A stretch of DNA of 64,000 nucleotides from Eubacteriales bacterium (GTDB lineage: Bacteria; Bacillota; Clostridia; Oscillospirales; Acutalibacteraceae). Below the pieces are notes generated by a model, which saw only the letters and a list, made by a program, of their open reading frames with translations, did no database searches and had not been told where the DNA came from. The stretch is from NCBI GenBank assembly GCA_029225565.1, contig JAQXWS010000038.1, positions 1 through 64,000 on the forward strand, given 5' to 3'. The position numbers and the translations under genes are program-made. Every line of letters begins with the position of its first letter. Positions within the stretch are counted from its first letter, which is position 1. Below are positions 1 through 7,472 of the stretch, piece after piece.

Positions 1-155
1 AGCGGCTTAGACATCTAATGATGAATCTAAGCCGCTTTTGGCGTTTTTCGTTTTTTGCTCAGTCGAGGTACCATCGTACATCTTCCTTCGCAAGAAAACG
101 AAATTCAATCCCATTTCTCGAAGTCTGTCAGCGTGTAGAAAAAGTGGGTTGAACC
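1..155 (+). repeat. Truncated, rearranged copy A of the ~285 bp intergenic repeat
   Basis: The window opens inside the large internal hairpin (AGCGGCTTAG ... CTAAGCCGCT) found in every other copy of this repeat. It continues through the shared GAGGTACCATCG segment to CAGCGTGTAGAAA. Instead of completing the terminal hairpin, it then jumps to AAGTGGGTTGAACC, which belongs to the opposite end of the element. That junction suggests recombination between two copies or an internal deletion. The left end lies outside the window, so its target site cannot be seen. Confidence 0.8.
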
Positions 156-187
156 ATCTGCTTTTGCAGATGGCTTTTTAATTTTTT
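154..187 (+). terminator. Intrinsic terminator after copy A
   Basis: CCATCTG-CTTTTG-CAGATGG is a perfect 7 bp stem followed by CTTTTTAATTTTTT. It reads rightward and would end transcription from a gene left of the window, insulating the sanA-like gene. Confidence 0.75.
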
Positions 188-265
188 GTAAACGCATTGT
201 AAATCTTTGTCCGTTCTGTTGTATCCCCGTGTTGGGTATGATATATTCCTGTTGGAGGGATAGAT

Positions 266-1045
266 ATGACCGGAACAAAATCTGTTATTATTCGCGTAAT
301 TATTCTGTTATTGGCAATACTTTTACTATTGGCATACATAGGCCCTTTGATTACAGTGGGAGAACTGAATTTGGGCAATATTTTCGGCTACTGTGTTGCA
401 GGCTTGGTGGCTGTGTATTCAGCCTTTATGAATAAGATTAACACAAAAATTGTGCAGCTTTGGAGCCAAAAAAGGGGAAGAGTCGGTGTGAGCATAGTGT
501 GCGCCCTTTTGATGCTGGGACTGGTGTATTTTGGAACTCTATTTGGTATGATTGCAAATTACAGCAAAACAGATAGTGCCCGCAGTCAGGTGGTTGTTGT
601 TCTGGGTTGTAAGGTGGTTGGCGAGAAACCCGGGGTATTCCTTAGGCAAAGAATCAATACGGCATACAATTACCTACAGGACAATCCCGATGCTGTTGCA
701 GTCCTTTGCGGCGGACAGGGCAGCGACGAAAATATCAGCGAGGGTCAATGTATGTACAACGCTTTGGTTGATATGGGCGTATCACCACAGCGATTGTATG
801 TTGAGAATCAATCCACATCAACGCAGGAAAACTTTATGTTTGCCCGACAATTGCTTGATAAGCAGGGGATTACTGCAAAGGAAATTACCGTGGTTACTCA
901 TGATTTTCACCAATTCAGGGCCTCTCTGTACGCAAAGAAATATGGGTTTGTTACTCACAGTATGCCCGCCAAAACACCATGGTCGGGGTACATTACCTTT
1001 GTTACCAGAGAGATATTTGCAGTAACAGCGATGATATTAAAATAA
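266..1045 (+). CDS. SanA/YdcF-like (DUF218) membrane protein
   Basis: The 259-residue protein starts with two or three hydrophobic segments (about residues 8-30, 38-55 and 75-97), followed by a DUF218 domain. Recognisable family features are VVVLGCKV at the start of the domain, CGGQGSDE, and the ENQSTSTQENF stretch. Members of this family (SanA, YdcF, ElyC) act at the cell envelope and influence wall integrity; the substrate is not established. The ATG at 266 is preceded by GGAGGG at good spacing. The gene stands alone and is followed at once by a perfect 12 bp terminator stem, which has itself been duplicated by a repeat insertion. Family assignment is fairly safe; the precise role is unknown. 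Confidence 0.8.
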   Translation: MTGTKSVIIRVIILLLAILLLLAYIGPLITVGELNLGNIFGYCVAGLVAVYSAFMNKINTKIVQLWSQKRGRVGVSIVCALLMLGLVYFGTLFGMIANYSKTDSARSQVVVVLGCKVVGEKPGVFLRQRINTAYNYLQDNPDAVAVLCGGQGSDENISEGQCMYNALVDMGVSPQRLYVENQSTSTQENFMFARQLLDKQGITAKEITVVTHDFHQFRASLYAKKYGFVTHSMPAKTPWSGYITFVTREIFAVTAMILK

Positions 1046-1069
1046 GGAACGGTGCTCCGTTCCTTATTT
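1041..1069 (+). terminator. Terminator of the sanA-like gene, left copy
   Basis: AATAAGGAACGG-TGCT-CCGTTCCTTATT is a perfect 12 bp stem directly at the stop codon. The expected T-run is cut short because repeat copy B begins at once with CAGACTGTCG. A diverged second copy of the hairpin lies on the far side of the repeat. Confidence 0.8.
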
Positions 1070-1353
1070 CAGACTGTCGATAAAGTGGGTTGAACCACGC
1101 CAAATAATATAATGTTTAACCGATTTCTGCCTCTCTTGAGTAAAGAAAGGTGGGTGCGATTATCGCACTTGGAAAGATTGTAAAAGCGGCTTAGGCATCT
1201 AATGATGAATCTAAGCCGCTTTGGCGTTTTTCGTTTTTTGCTCAGTCGAGGTACCATCGTACATCTTCCTTCGCAAGAAAACGAAATTCAATCCCAATTC
1301 TCGAAGTCTGTCAGCGTGTAGAAATTTATAATTTGACTTATTCTACACGCTGA
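1070..1353 (+). repeat. Copy B of the ~285 bp intergenic repeat (near full length)
   Basis: Runs from CAGACTGTCGATAAAG to TCTACACGCTGA. Internal stems visible in order: GTGG-GTTGAA-CCAC, GTGCGA-TTA-TCGCAC, the long AAAGCGGCTTAG...CTAAGCCGCTTT hairpin, and the terminal CAGCGTGTAGAAA...CTACACGCTG hairpin. The ends form a short imperfect inverted repeat (TCAGACTGT / TCAGCGTGT). It has no plausible protein. The flanks are two copies of the upstream gene's terminator hairpin, about 26 bp with two mismatches, as expected for an insertion with target duplication. I treat it as a MITE-like element; a structured ncRNA gene is the alternative. Confidence 0.85.
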
Positions 1354-1381
1354 AGGAAAGGTGCTCCGATCCTTATTTTTT
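1354..1381 (+). terminator. Terminator of the sanA-like gene, right (duplicated) copy
   Basis: AGGAAAGG-TGCT-CCGATCCTT followed by ATTTTTTG. It differs from the left copy at two positions, which weakens the stem, but it keeps the T-run that the left copy lost. Confidence 0.7.
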
Positions 1382-1382
1382 G

Positions 1383-3131
1383 CTATTTTGTTGGGAATTG
1401 AGAATTGTACAGAGTATAGTAGAATCCTTTTTTCTTCAGCAGTTCCTTATGAGTGCCCTGCTCCACAATGTTGCCGTCATTCATTACCAATATGATGTCG
1501 GCTTCCTTGATGGTAGCCAGTCTGTGAGCCACAATGAATGTTGTTCTGCCCTCCATCAAAGTGGCAAACGCCTTTTGAATTTTTATTTCTGTGCGGGTAT
1601 CAATTGATGATGTCGCCTCGTCCAGTATAAGCATTGGGGGTTTGCACAGCATCAATCGTGTGATACACAGCAGCTGCTTTTGTCCGGCTGACAGACTGCC
1701 TCCGTCCTCGCCTATTATGGTGTCATATCCCTGTGGCAAACGCTTTATAAATGAGTGTGAGTGTGCCTTTTTTGCCGCTTGGATTACTTCCCGGTCCGTG
1801 GCGTCCGGGGCTCCAATCTTGATATTATCGCGTATTGTGCCGGATTTTAGCCATGTTTCCTGCAGCACCATACCGTAACTGAATCTTAGGGACTTCATAG
1901 TAATGTCGTTGTAGTCCCTGCCGTCCAGCAGTATATGTCCGCTGTCAGGGTCGTAAAATCGCATCAGCAGATTGATAAGTGTGGTTTTGCCGCAGCCTGT
2001 GGGTCCCACAATAGCCACTCTTTGTCCTGCTTTAACGGATAGATTAAAGCTTTCAATCAGCTTCTTGCTCTTTGTGTAGGAAAAGCTGACGTTCCTTATT
2101 TCAAGATTACCGTCAACATTGGTGATTTCCACAGCGCTCTCTTTATCGGGCGCTACGCTTTCTTCTTCCAGAAGCTGCAGCAGTCTTGCAGCGCAGGCTA
2201 TGGCGTTTTGCAATTCGGTTACTACGCCGCTGATTTCGTTAAAGGGCTTTGTATATTGGTTTGCGTATGCCAAAAAGCAGGTCAGCACTCCTACGGTGAT
2301 GGCGCTCTGGTTCGTCTTTACCGCCAGCAATGCGCCGCATAGGGCAACAGCTGCATATACTATTGCGTTTACAAATCTTGTTGCCGGGTTTGTAATGGAC
2401 GAAAAGAATGTTGCCTTTAGCGAATATCCACGCAATCTCTCGTTGATTTCGTCAAACTTGGCTATATTTTCGTCATCGTGACAGTAGGCATATACTACCT
2501 TTTGGTTGCCTATCATCTCGTCAATAAAGGATGTTTGCTCGCCTCTGGTTTCGCTCTGGAGCTTGAACATTGTATATGTTTTTTTTGCCACAAAGCCGGC
2601 GATAAAAAATGACAACGGAGTAATTATAACCACTACCAGCGTAATCCAGATGTTGATACTCAGCATAAAGCAGAGAGTACCGACGATGGTGACAACACCG
2701 GTAAAAAATTGGGAGAATCCCATCAGCAGTCCGTCGGCAAATTGGTCCACATCGGCAATTACCCGCGACACAATCTCGCCGGCAGGGTGGGAGTCGATGT
2801 AACTGATAGGCAGGGACTCTATTTTTGTAAATGCTCTTTGGCGCATATCCCTTACTACATTAAAGGTGATTTTGTTATTGAGCACATTCATTATCCATTG
2901 GCACAGAGCTACTGCCGCTATGATGGCACAAATTTCAACAAGAATCTTAACAATCTCTTTCAGCTCAACAATTCCCGTGCCGATTATTCTGTCTATGGCA
3001 TTGCCTACCAGCACCGGTACGTACAATGTGCCGGCAACGCTGACCAGCGCCATCAGCATGGATAACACCAGGTGGATTTTGTATCTGCCGATATATGACA
3101 GCACCTTTTTGATAACAACCTTGTTACCCAT
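1383..3131 (-). CDS. ABC exporter half-transporter, subunit with the active catalytic site residues
   Basis: This 582-residue type IV ABC exporter has six membrane helices (about residues 15-320) and a nucleotide-binding domain: Walker A GPTGCGKTT near 375, LSAGQ signature near 480, Walker B MLILDEATSS near 500 with the catalytic Glu, and switch His in VAHRLAT near 536. The signature deviates from LSGGQ. Its partner upstream lacks the catalytic Glu and switch His, so together they match heterodimeric exporters such as TM287/288 and LmrCD, with one canonical and one degenerate ATP site. The start overlaps the partner's stop, with a strong AGGAGG site just upstream, so the two are translationally linked. 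Such pumps export drugs, lipids or peptides; the substrate is not predictable here. Confidence 0.9.
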   Translation of the reverse strand: MGNKVVIKKVLSYIGRYKIHLVLSMLMALVSVAGTLYVPVLVGNAIDRIIGTGIVELKEIVKILVEICAIIAAVALCQWIMNVLNNKITFNVVRDMRQRAFTKIESLPISYIDSHPAGEIVSRVIADVDQFADGLLMGFSQFFTGVVTIVGTLCFMLSINIWITLVVVIITPLSFFIAGFVAKKTYTMFKLQSETRGEQTSFIDEMIGNQKVVYAYCHDDENIAKFDEINERLRGYSLKATFFSSITNPATRFVNAIVYAAVALCGALLAVKTNQSAITVGVLTCFLAYANQYTKPFNEISGVVTELQNAIACAARLLQLLEEESVAPDKESAVEITNVDGNLEIRNVSFSYTKSKKLIESFNLSVKAGQRVAIVGPTGCGKTTLINLLMRFYDPDSGHILLDGRDYNDITMKSLRFSYGMVLQETWLKSGTIRDNIKIGAPDATDREVIQAAKKAHSHSFIKRLPQGYDTIIGEDGGSLSAGQKQLLCITRLMLCKPPMLILDEATSSIDTRTEIKIQKAFATLMEGRTTFIVAHRLATIKEADIILVMNDGNIVEQGTHKELLKKKGFYYTLYNSQFPTK

Positions 3132-4851
3132 TTGCCGTCACCTCCTCCTGGGAGAATTGCGAGTCGTATATTTCTTTATATACCTCACAGCTTGTCAGTA
3201 ATTCCTCGTTGGTGCCCATACCTACGCACTGGCCGTCATCCAGCACTATGATTTTGTCGGCAGTCAGCATTGACGAGCATCTTTGGGATACAATAAACAG
3301 GGTGGGCTTGTAATCCAGATTTAGTATTGCCTCACGCAACGCCTTTTCTGTAGCAAAGTCCAGGGCAGATGAGCTGTCGTCCAGTATCAGTATTTCCGGC
3401 TTGCCTACCAGCGCTCTGGCAATGGTCATTCTTTGCCTTTGACCACCGGACAAATTTGAGCCGTACTGCTCAATCTGTGTATTCAGTCCGCCTTTTTCGT
3501 ATATAGTATCATACACTTGGGCCGTCTTTAACGCCCGGTCAATTTCCTCATCCGTGGCGTTGGCATTGCCCCATTTGATATTTTCCCTCACAGTTCCCTT
3601 AAACAGTACAGCCTTTTGCATAACAAAGCCAATGTGCCTACTGATTTCTTCCTTGGTGTAGCTGCGTACATCACGACCCAGCACAGTAACCTTGCCCTGC
3701 GTGCAATCGTAGTAGTGAGGTATCAGATTAACCAGCGATGACTTGCCGCTTCCGGTTGAGCCGATAACACCTATTACCTCACCTCTGTCTGCAGAGAATG
3801 TGATATTGCTAAGGCTTTCGTCACCGGCATTTTTGTAGGTCAGCGATACATTATCAAAGGATACGGCATGGCTGTCCACAACAGCGGTATCGTTGCTTGC
3901 TTGCAGGGTATTGTCCATATCCAGAACGGCGGCGATTCTGTCGCCGGATGCAAAGCCCTTTGTGATGGTAACAATCAGGTTGGCAAATTTGATTAGCTCA
4001 ACAAGGATTTGGCTCATATAGTTGTATAGCGCTACCACGCTGCCCTGGGAGAGTGAGCCTCCGTTTACTCTCAGCGCGCCGTAGTGAATCAGCCATACTA
4101 TACCCAGATTGATTACAATATACGTCACAGGATTCATCAGTGCAGATATTCTGCCGACCTGCCTTTGAAAATGCGCCAGCAAATCGTTTTTTGCCTTGAA
4201 TCTTGAAAGCTCTTGTTCTTCTTCTGTAAAGGCTCGTATTACCTTAGCGCCGTTTAGGTTTTCTCTGGTGGCGAGGGTTACATCGTCCAGAGTGTTTTGC
4301 ACCCTTTTGTACATGGGTACGGTCAGCTTCATTATGGTTGCTACTATTACTGATAGTGATGCAATGACAATCAGGAATATCAGCCCTGCCTTTATATCTA
4401 TCATCAGCGCCATAAACAGCGCGCCGCCTACAATGAACGGGGAGCGCAGGAACAGGCGCAGCGTCATATTTACACAGCTTTGTGCCTGATTGACATCGGT
4501 TGTCAGTCGGGTGATTAATGTGGATGTGCCTATTCCGTCTATTTCGTTAAAGGAAAAACCCTGGATTTTTTTGAACAGAGATTGCCTTAATTCGGCAGAA
4601 AAGCCTGTAGCAGCCTTTGCGGCAAAGTATTGTGCAGTAATGGCGGCAATCATACCTACAATGGCCAATGCAACCAGAATTGCAGAGTTTTTTAGTACAG
4701 TTGCTGTACTGCCTGCTCTGATGCCGTCATCGATAATTGCAGCTACCACAAGGGGTACAATTAACTCAAATATTGCCTCCAGCATCTTGAACAGGGGAGC
4801 CATTACAGATTCTTTTTTGTAGTTTTTTAGGAATACTAACAATTTTTTCAT
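3124..4851 (-). CDS. ABC exporter half-transporter, subunit with the degenerate ATPase site
   Basis: This 575-residue type IV ABC exporter half has an N-terminal six-helix domain and a C-terminal NBD with Walker A GSTGSGKSS, a canonical LSGGQRQR signature and Walker B ILILDDSSSALD. The catalytic Glu after Walker B is Asp, and the switch His is replaced by Gln in FIVSQRCSS. These are the hallmark losses of the degenerate-site subunit in heterodimeric exporters. It is the first gene of the pair, preceded by GAGGTAAATTGT and a good promoter (TTGACT, 16 bp, TATAAT). It ends 8 bp inside the next gene. The substrate is unknown. Confidence 0.9.
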   Translation of the reverse strand: MKKLLVFLKNYKKESVMAPLFKMLEAIFELIVPLVVAAIIDDGIRAGSTATVLKNSAILVALAIVGMIAAITAQYFAAKAATGFSAELRQSLFKKIQGFSFNEIDGIGTSTLITRLTTDVNQAQSCVNMTLRLFLRSPFIVGGALFMALMIDIKAGLIFLIVIASLSVIVATIMKLTVPMYKRVQNTLDDVTLATRENLNGAKVIRAFTEEEQELSRFKAKNDLLAHFQRQVGRISALMNPVTYIVINLGIVWLIHYGALRVNGGSLSQGSVVALYNYMSQILVELIKFANLIVTITKGFASGDRIAAVLDMDNTLQASNDTAVVDSHAVSFDNVSLTYKNAGDESLSNITFSADRGEVIGVIGSTGSGKSSLVNLIPHYYDCTQGKVTVLGRDVRSYTKEEISRHIGFVMQKAVLFKGTVRENIKWGNANATDEEIDRALKTAQVYDTIYEKGGLNTQIEQYGSNLSGGQRQRMTIARALVGKPEILILDDSSSALDFATEKALREAILNLDYKPTLFIVSQRCSSMLTADKIIVLDDGQCVGMGTNEELLTSCEVYKEIYDSQFSQEEVTANG

Positions 4852-4871
4852 ACAATTTACCTCATTAGGAT

Positions 4872-4899
4872 ATTATACAGAAAAATATAAATTAGTCAA
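4872..4899 (-). promoter_or_regulatory. SigA-type promoter for the ABC exporter pair
   Basis: On the minus strand: TTGACT, 16 bp spacer, TATAAT, about 20 bases upstream of the start codon. Its -35 lies only 7 bp from the -35 of the divergent oxidoreductase promoter. Confidence 0.7.
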
Positions 4900-4906
4900 A
4901 TTTGTA

Positions 4907-4934
4907 TTGCAATTGATGTTGGTTATGGTATAAT
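4907..4934 (+). promoter_or_regulatory. SigA-type promoter for the Gfo/Idh/MocA oxidoreductase
   Basis: TTGCAA, 16 bp spacer, TATAAT, ending about 27 bases before the ATG. It is back-to-back with the ABC exporter promoter, so a single regulator bound here could affect both transcripts. Confidence 0.7.
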
Positions 4935-4961
4935 CACCTTGATAATTAGAGAGGTGATTTT

Positions 4962-6272
4962 ATGGAGCAAAAACCTGTTACTGCTATTATTGTCGGCGCC
5001 GGACACAGAGCCTTTGTTTACAGCGAATTGGCTGTTACCAATCCCGATATGCTCAGGATTGTCGGCGTTGCAGACCCTAATCCCGTCAGACGCCAAAAGG
5101 CAATGGAGCACTTTGGATTCGGAGAGGATATGTGCTTTGAGAGCGCAGACGAACTTGCCAAGAGAGGCAGAATTGCCGACACCGTCATCAACGGCACTAT
5201 GGACGAGCAGCATTTGGAGACTGCTTTGCCACTGCTGAATTTGGGCTATGATATGCTGTTAGAAAAGCCCTTTGCAGTCAACGAGAGCGAAATGAGACAG
5301 CTTGTGGATTGCGCAAAAAAGAATAATTCCAAGGTTATGATATGTCATGTTCTGCGATATACACCTTTCTATTACGGTATAAAAGAAATTGTTAACCGCG
5401 GAGAGATTGGCGATATTATCAATATTCAGACCACCGAGCATGTTAGCTATCATCATTTGTCAACCTCCTATGTGCGCGGCAAGTGGGCAAACAGCGATAA
5501 GTGCCACACCACAATGCTGCTGGCAAAGTGCTGCCACGACCTGGATATTATGATGTGGATGATGAGTGAGACCCAACCTCGCAAAATTTCTTCCTTTGGC
5601 GGCAAGTATCAGTTCAAGCCCGAGAACGCCCCAAAGGGCGCAGGCACAATTTGTATGAAGGATTGTCCGCTGGTTGATACCTGCGTATATAGTACCAAAA
5701 GACTGTATATTGACCATCCGGACAGATGGTCATTTTATGTGTGGGATGCGCTGGAGGGCATTGATAATCCTACTATTCAGGACAAGATTGCATTGATGAA
5801 ATCCGATAATCCTTATGCTCGTTGTATCTACAAGTGCGACAACAATGTTGTGGACCACCAGTCCGTTATGGTGGAGTTTGAGTCAGGCGCAACCGGTACC
5901 CACAATATGGTTGGAGGCTCTGCCGAGCCACGCAGAAATATACATATCATCGGTACAAAAGGCGAGATATTCGGCAATTTTGAGGAGAGCAAGTTCACTG
6001 TACTGAAGATTAATCCGTCACCCGATGCACACAACGAGGAGTGCGATGTCGAGGTCCACGACCTCAAGGTATCCGGAGATATGGTGGGTGCTTACGGCGG
6101 ACACGGTGGAGGCGACCAGCGACTTGCAGCCGATTTTGTAAAGTTTATTCGCGGCGAGGAGCCGTCATTGGCTTGCACCTCTATATTTGATAGTGTAGCG
6201 GGTCATCTCAGCGTTTACCTTGCCGATGACTCCCGTGAGAACGGCGGCACACCGCAGAATGTAAACATATAG
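4962..6272 (+). CDS. Gfo/Idh/MocA-family NAD(P)-dependent oxidoreductase
   Basis: The 436-residue protein begins with a Rossmann nucleotide-binding motif (IIVGAGHRA, about residues 10-18). The family's EKP motif appears in LLEKPFAV near residue 103, with the Lys expected at the catalytic site. The C-terminal half is the usual substrate-binding domain and contains several Cys/His residues (MKDCPLVDTCVYS and nearby) that could bind metal, a variant seen in some clostridial members. These enzymes oxidise or reduce sugars, inositols or related compounds; the substrate is not predictable. The ATG at 4962 follows GAGGTGA. It is monocistronic or cotranscribed with the small downstream gene. Confidence 0.85.
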   Translation: MEQKPVTAIIVGAGHRAFVYSELAVTNPDMLRIVGVADPNPVRRQKAMEHFGFGEDMCFESADELAKRGRIADTVINGTMDEQHLETALPLLNLGYDMLLEKPFAVNESEMRQLVDCAKKNNSKVMICHVLRYTPFYYGIKEIVNRGEIGDIINIQTTEHVSYHHLSTSYVRGKWANSDKCHTTMLLAKCCHDLDIMMWMMSETQPRKISSFGGKYQFKPENAPKGAGTICMKDCPLVDTCVYSTKRLYIDHPDRWSFYVWDALEGIDNPTIQDKIALMKSDNPYARCIYKCDNNVVDHQSVMVEFESGATGTHNMVGGSAEPRRNIHIIGTKGEIFGNFEESKFTVLKINPSPDAHNEECDVEVHDLKVSGDMVGAYGGHGGGDQRLAADFVKFIRGEEPSLACTSIFDSVAGHLSVYLADDSRENGGTPQNVNI

Positions 6273-6350
6273 GAGATTATATCTATACCGTTTAAAATAA
6301 AGGCTTTGGTGATTATAGAGTAATTGACAAGGTAAAAATAGGTGATTGAT

Positions 6351-6563
6351 ATGGATAAAACTATCAGAAATAGTCTTGAAAACAGTCTGAGAAAAGTATT
6401 TGATGATGACGAATTTGTTATGTGTGTTATATCACATTTGACAACGGATGAACAACGCAAGGCTTTTATTGGCCATATTAAAAACAATCCCAAAATTACA
6501 TCTGAGGAAATAACTCTAATGTCAATATCTACTTATAGAAATGAATTTAGCACTTTGCAATAG
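6351..6563 (+). CDS. Small hypothetical protein (70 aa)
   Basis: The ORF track starts this at the GTG at 6342, but that GTG is part of the ribosome-binding sequence (AGGTG); the ATG at 6351 is six bases further on, so I prefer it. The product (MDKTIRNSLENSLRKV...) is acidic and predicted mostly helical, with no signal peptide or membrane segment and no motif I recognise. It is followed immediately by a terminator hairpin that overlaps the stop codon, which supports a real transcription unit. No function can be proposed. Confidence 0.55.
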   Translation: MDKTIRNSLENSLRKVFDDDEFVMCVISHLTTDEQRKAFIGHIKNNPKITSEEITLMSISTYRNEFSTLQ

Positions 6564-6577
6564 CAAGGTGCTATTTT
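6549..6577 (+). terminator. Terminator of the 70-aa gene
   Basis: AGCACTTTGC-AATA-GCAAGGTGCT followed by ATTTTTAT. It overlaps the stop codon. Confidence 0.7.
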
Positions 6578-6602
6578 TATGCATAAATTTAATAGTTGAT
6601 TA

Positions 6603-6632
6603 GGCACTTTGCTGTATGCAGGGTGTTTTTTT
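6603..6632 (+). terminator. Second, similar terminator hairpin 30 bp downstream
   Basis: GGCACTTTGC-TGTA-TGCAGGGTGT followed by TTTTTTT. Its sequence is related to the hairpin just before it, so it may be an old duplicate. Confidence 0.6.
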
Positions 6633-6665
6633 CATATTCTCGGCAGAGATATAAAATGCCATCAT

Positions 6666-6722
6666 GAGGGTTCAAGTCCGATTATATTAAATAAAGCAGT
6701 CACTCAAAAGAGTAACTGCTTT
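6666..6722. repeat. Direct repeat: tRNA-Leu downstream region with third terminator copy
   Basis: TGAGGGTTCAAGTCC plus an AT-rich linker plus the 30 bp hairpin AAAGCAGTCACTC...GAGTAACTGCTTT. The same 57 bases recur at 7184-7240 next to the intact tRNA-Leu gene. The first 15 bases are the exact complement of the tRNA-Leu T-arm strand order. Confidence 0.8.
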
Positions 6723-7010
6723 CAGACTGTCGATAAAGTGGGTTGAACCACGCAAAATAATACAGTATTTAACCGATTTCTGCCTCTCTTGAGTAAAGAA
6801 AGGTGGGTGCGTTTTATCGTACTCGTAGATATTGTAAAAGTTGCTTAGACATCTAATGATTAATCTAAGCCACTTTTTTGCGTTTTTCGTTTTTTGCTCA
6901 GTCGAGGTACCATCGTACATCTTCCTTCGCAAGAAAACGAAATTCAATCCCATTTCTCGCAGTCTGCCAGCGTGTAGAAATTTATAATTTGACTTTTTCT
7001 ACACGCTGAA
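6723..7010 (+). repeat. Copy C of the ~285 bp intergenic repeat (full length)
   Basis: Runs from CAGACTGTCGATAAAG to CTACACGCTG(AA) with the same internal hairpins as copy B. It is bracketed by two identical 30 bp copies of the tRNA-Leu terminator hairpin (6693-6722 and 7011-7040). This is the clearest target duplication in the window. The orientation opposes transcription of tRNA-Leu. Confidence 0.9.
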
Positions 7011-7063
7011 AAAGCAGTCACTCAAAAGAGTAACTGCTTTATTTGGTGCGGAAGAAGGGACTT
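7011..7063 (-). repeat. Duplicated tRNA-Leu 3' end (with CCA) and terminator
   Basis: On the minus strand this is AAGTCCCTTCTTCCGCACCA, the last 20 bases of the neighbouring tRNA-Leu including CCA, followed by AAT and the 30 bp terminator hairpin. The rest of the tRNA is missing, so it is a tRNA 3'-end fragment, not a functional tRNA. Its match to 7213-7264 marks it as the outer direct repeat around the 120 bp cassette at 7064-7183. Confidence 0.85.
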
Positions 7064-7183
7064 TCGTCGTAACAAACTCCGTGATTGGAGCCAAAAGCAA
7101 GCTTTTGCTAATAATCACTTCATTTGTTACTCCTCTCAAAAACTGCCGTACAGTAGTGCGTCAGTTTTTGTGTTTTTTATTGT
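7064..7183 (-). other. Hairpin cassette between the tRNA-Leu 3'-end repeats
   Basis: 120 bp with no credible gene. It holds a nested hairpin of about 64 bases whose outer arms are GTAACAAA and TTTGTTAC, with inner pairs GTGATT/AATCAC and AAAAGC/GCTTTT. A second stem, AAAACTG...CAGTTTT, lies near 7120-7160. Read on the minus strand, the hairpin leads directly into the tRNA-Leu 3'-end fragment and its terminator. It could be a miniature mobile element or a structured RNA. Confidence 0.6.
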
Positions 7184-7242
7184 GAGGGTTCAAGTCCGAT
7201 TATATTAAATAAAGCAGTCACTCAAAAGAGTAACTGCTTTAT
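7184..7242 (-). terminator. tRNA-Leu terminator and flanking repeat
   Basis: On the minus strand the hairpin AAAGCAGTTACTC-TTTT-GAGTGACTGCTTT followed by ATTTAATAT ends the tRNA-Leu transcript. Beyond it lies GGACTTGAACCCTCA, an exact reverse complement of the tRNA's own T-arm segment. Confidence 0.75.
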
Positions 7243-7243
7243 T

Positions 7244-7329
7244 TGGTGCGGAAGAAGGGACTTGAACCCTCATGAACTTGCATTCACTAGAACCTGAATC
7301 TAGCGCGTCTGCCATTCCGCCACTTCCGC
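7244..7329 (-). tRNA. tRNA-Leu (anticodon CAG)
   Basis: The minus strand folds as a class II tRNA of 86 bases with encoded CCA. The acceptor stem is GCGGAAG/CTTCCGC, the D-arm is GGCGGAATGGCAGACGC, and the anticodon stem CTAGA/TCTAG encloses TTCAGGT (anticodon CAG). A short variable arm and the T-loop GGTTCAAGT follow. It reads CUG codons and has its own consensus promoter. Confidence 0.95.
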
Positions 7330-7341
7330 AAGTGCTCATAT

Positions 7342-7370
7342 ATATTATCACATCCTTTTTGATTTGTCAA
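7342..7370 (-). promoter_or_regulatory. Promoter of tRNA-Leu
   Basis: Minus strand TTGACA, 17 bp spacer, TAATAT, about a dozen bases upstream of the mature tRNA 5' end. Confidence 0.75.
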
Positions 7371-7443
7371 AGGGTTTTTAATCATTTGTAAAAAAAATCA
7401 TATTGAGGCGAGTAATGTATTGCCCAATTAGTAAAAATTCAAC

Positions 7444-7472
7444 TTGTATTTGCTAATTATGTTTGCTATAAT
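7444..7472 (+). promoter_or_regulatory. Promoter of the PurF-like gene
   Basis: TTGTAT, 17 bp, TATAAT with an extended TGC just before it. The ORF track places the protein start inside this promoter, so the true start must lie downstream (ATG 7528). Confidence 0.65.

Noticed and set aside
552-1025. 157 aa plus-strand ORF within the sanA-like gene
   Set aside because: It is an out-of-frame shadow of the DUF218 domain without recognisable protein features.
1069-1257. Minus-strand ORF of 62 aa in repeat copy B, and the related ORF 6687-6953 in copy C
   Set aside because: Both are readings of the structured repeat (shared RLRFIIRCLSRFYNL-like text). Reading frames are not kept across copies D, E and F, and no ribosome-binding site is in place.
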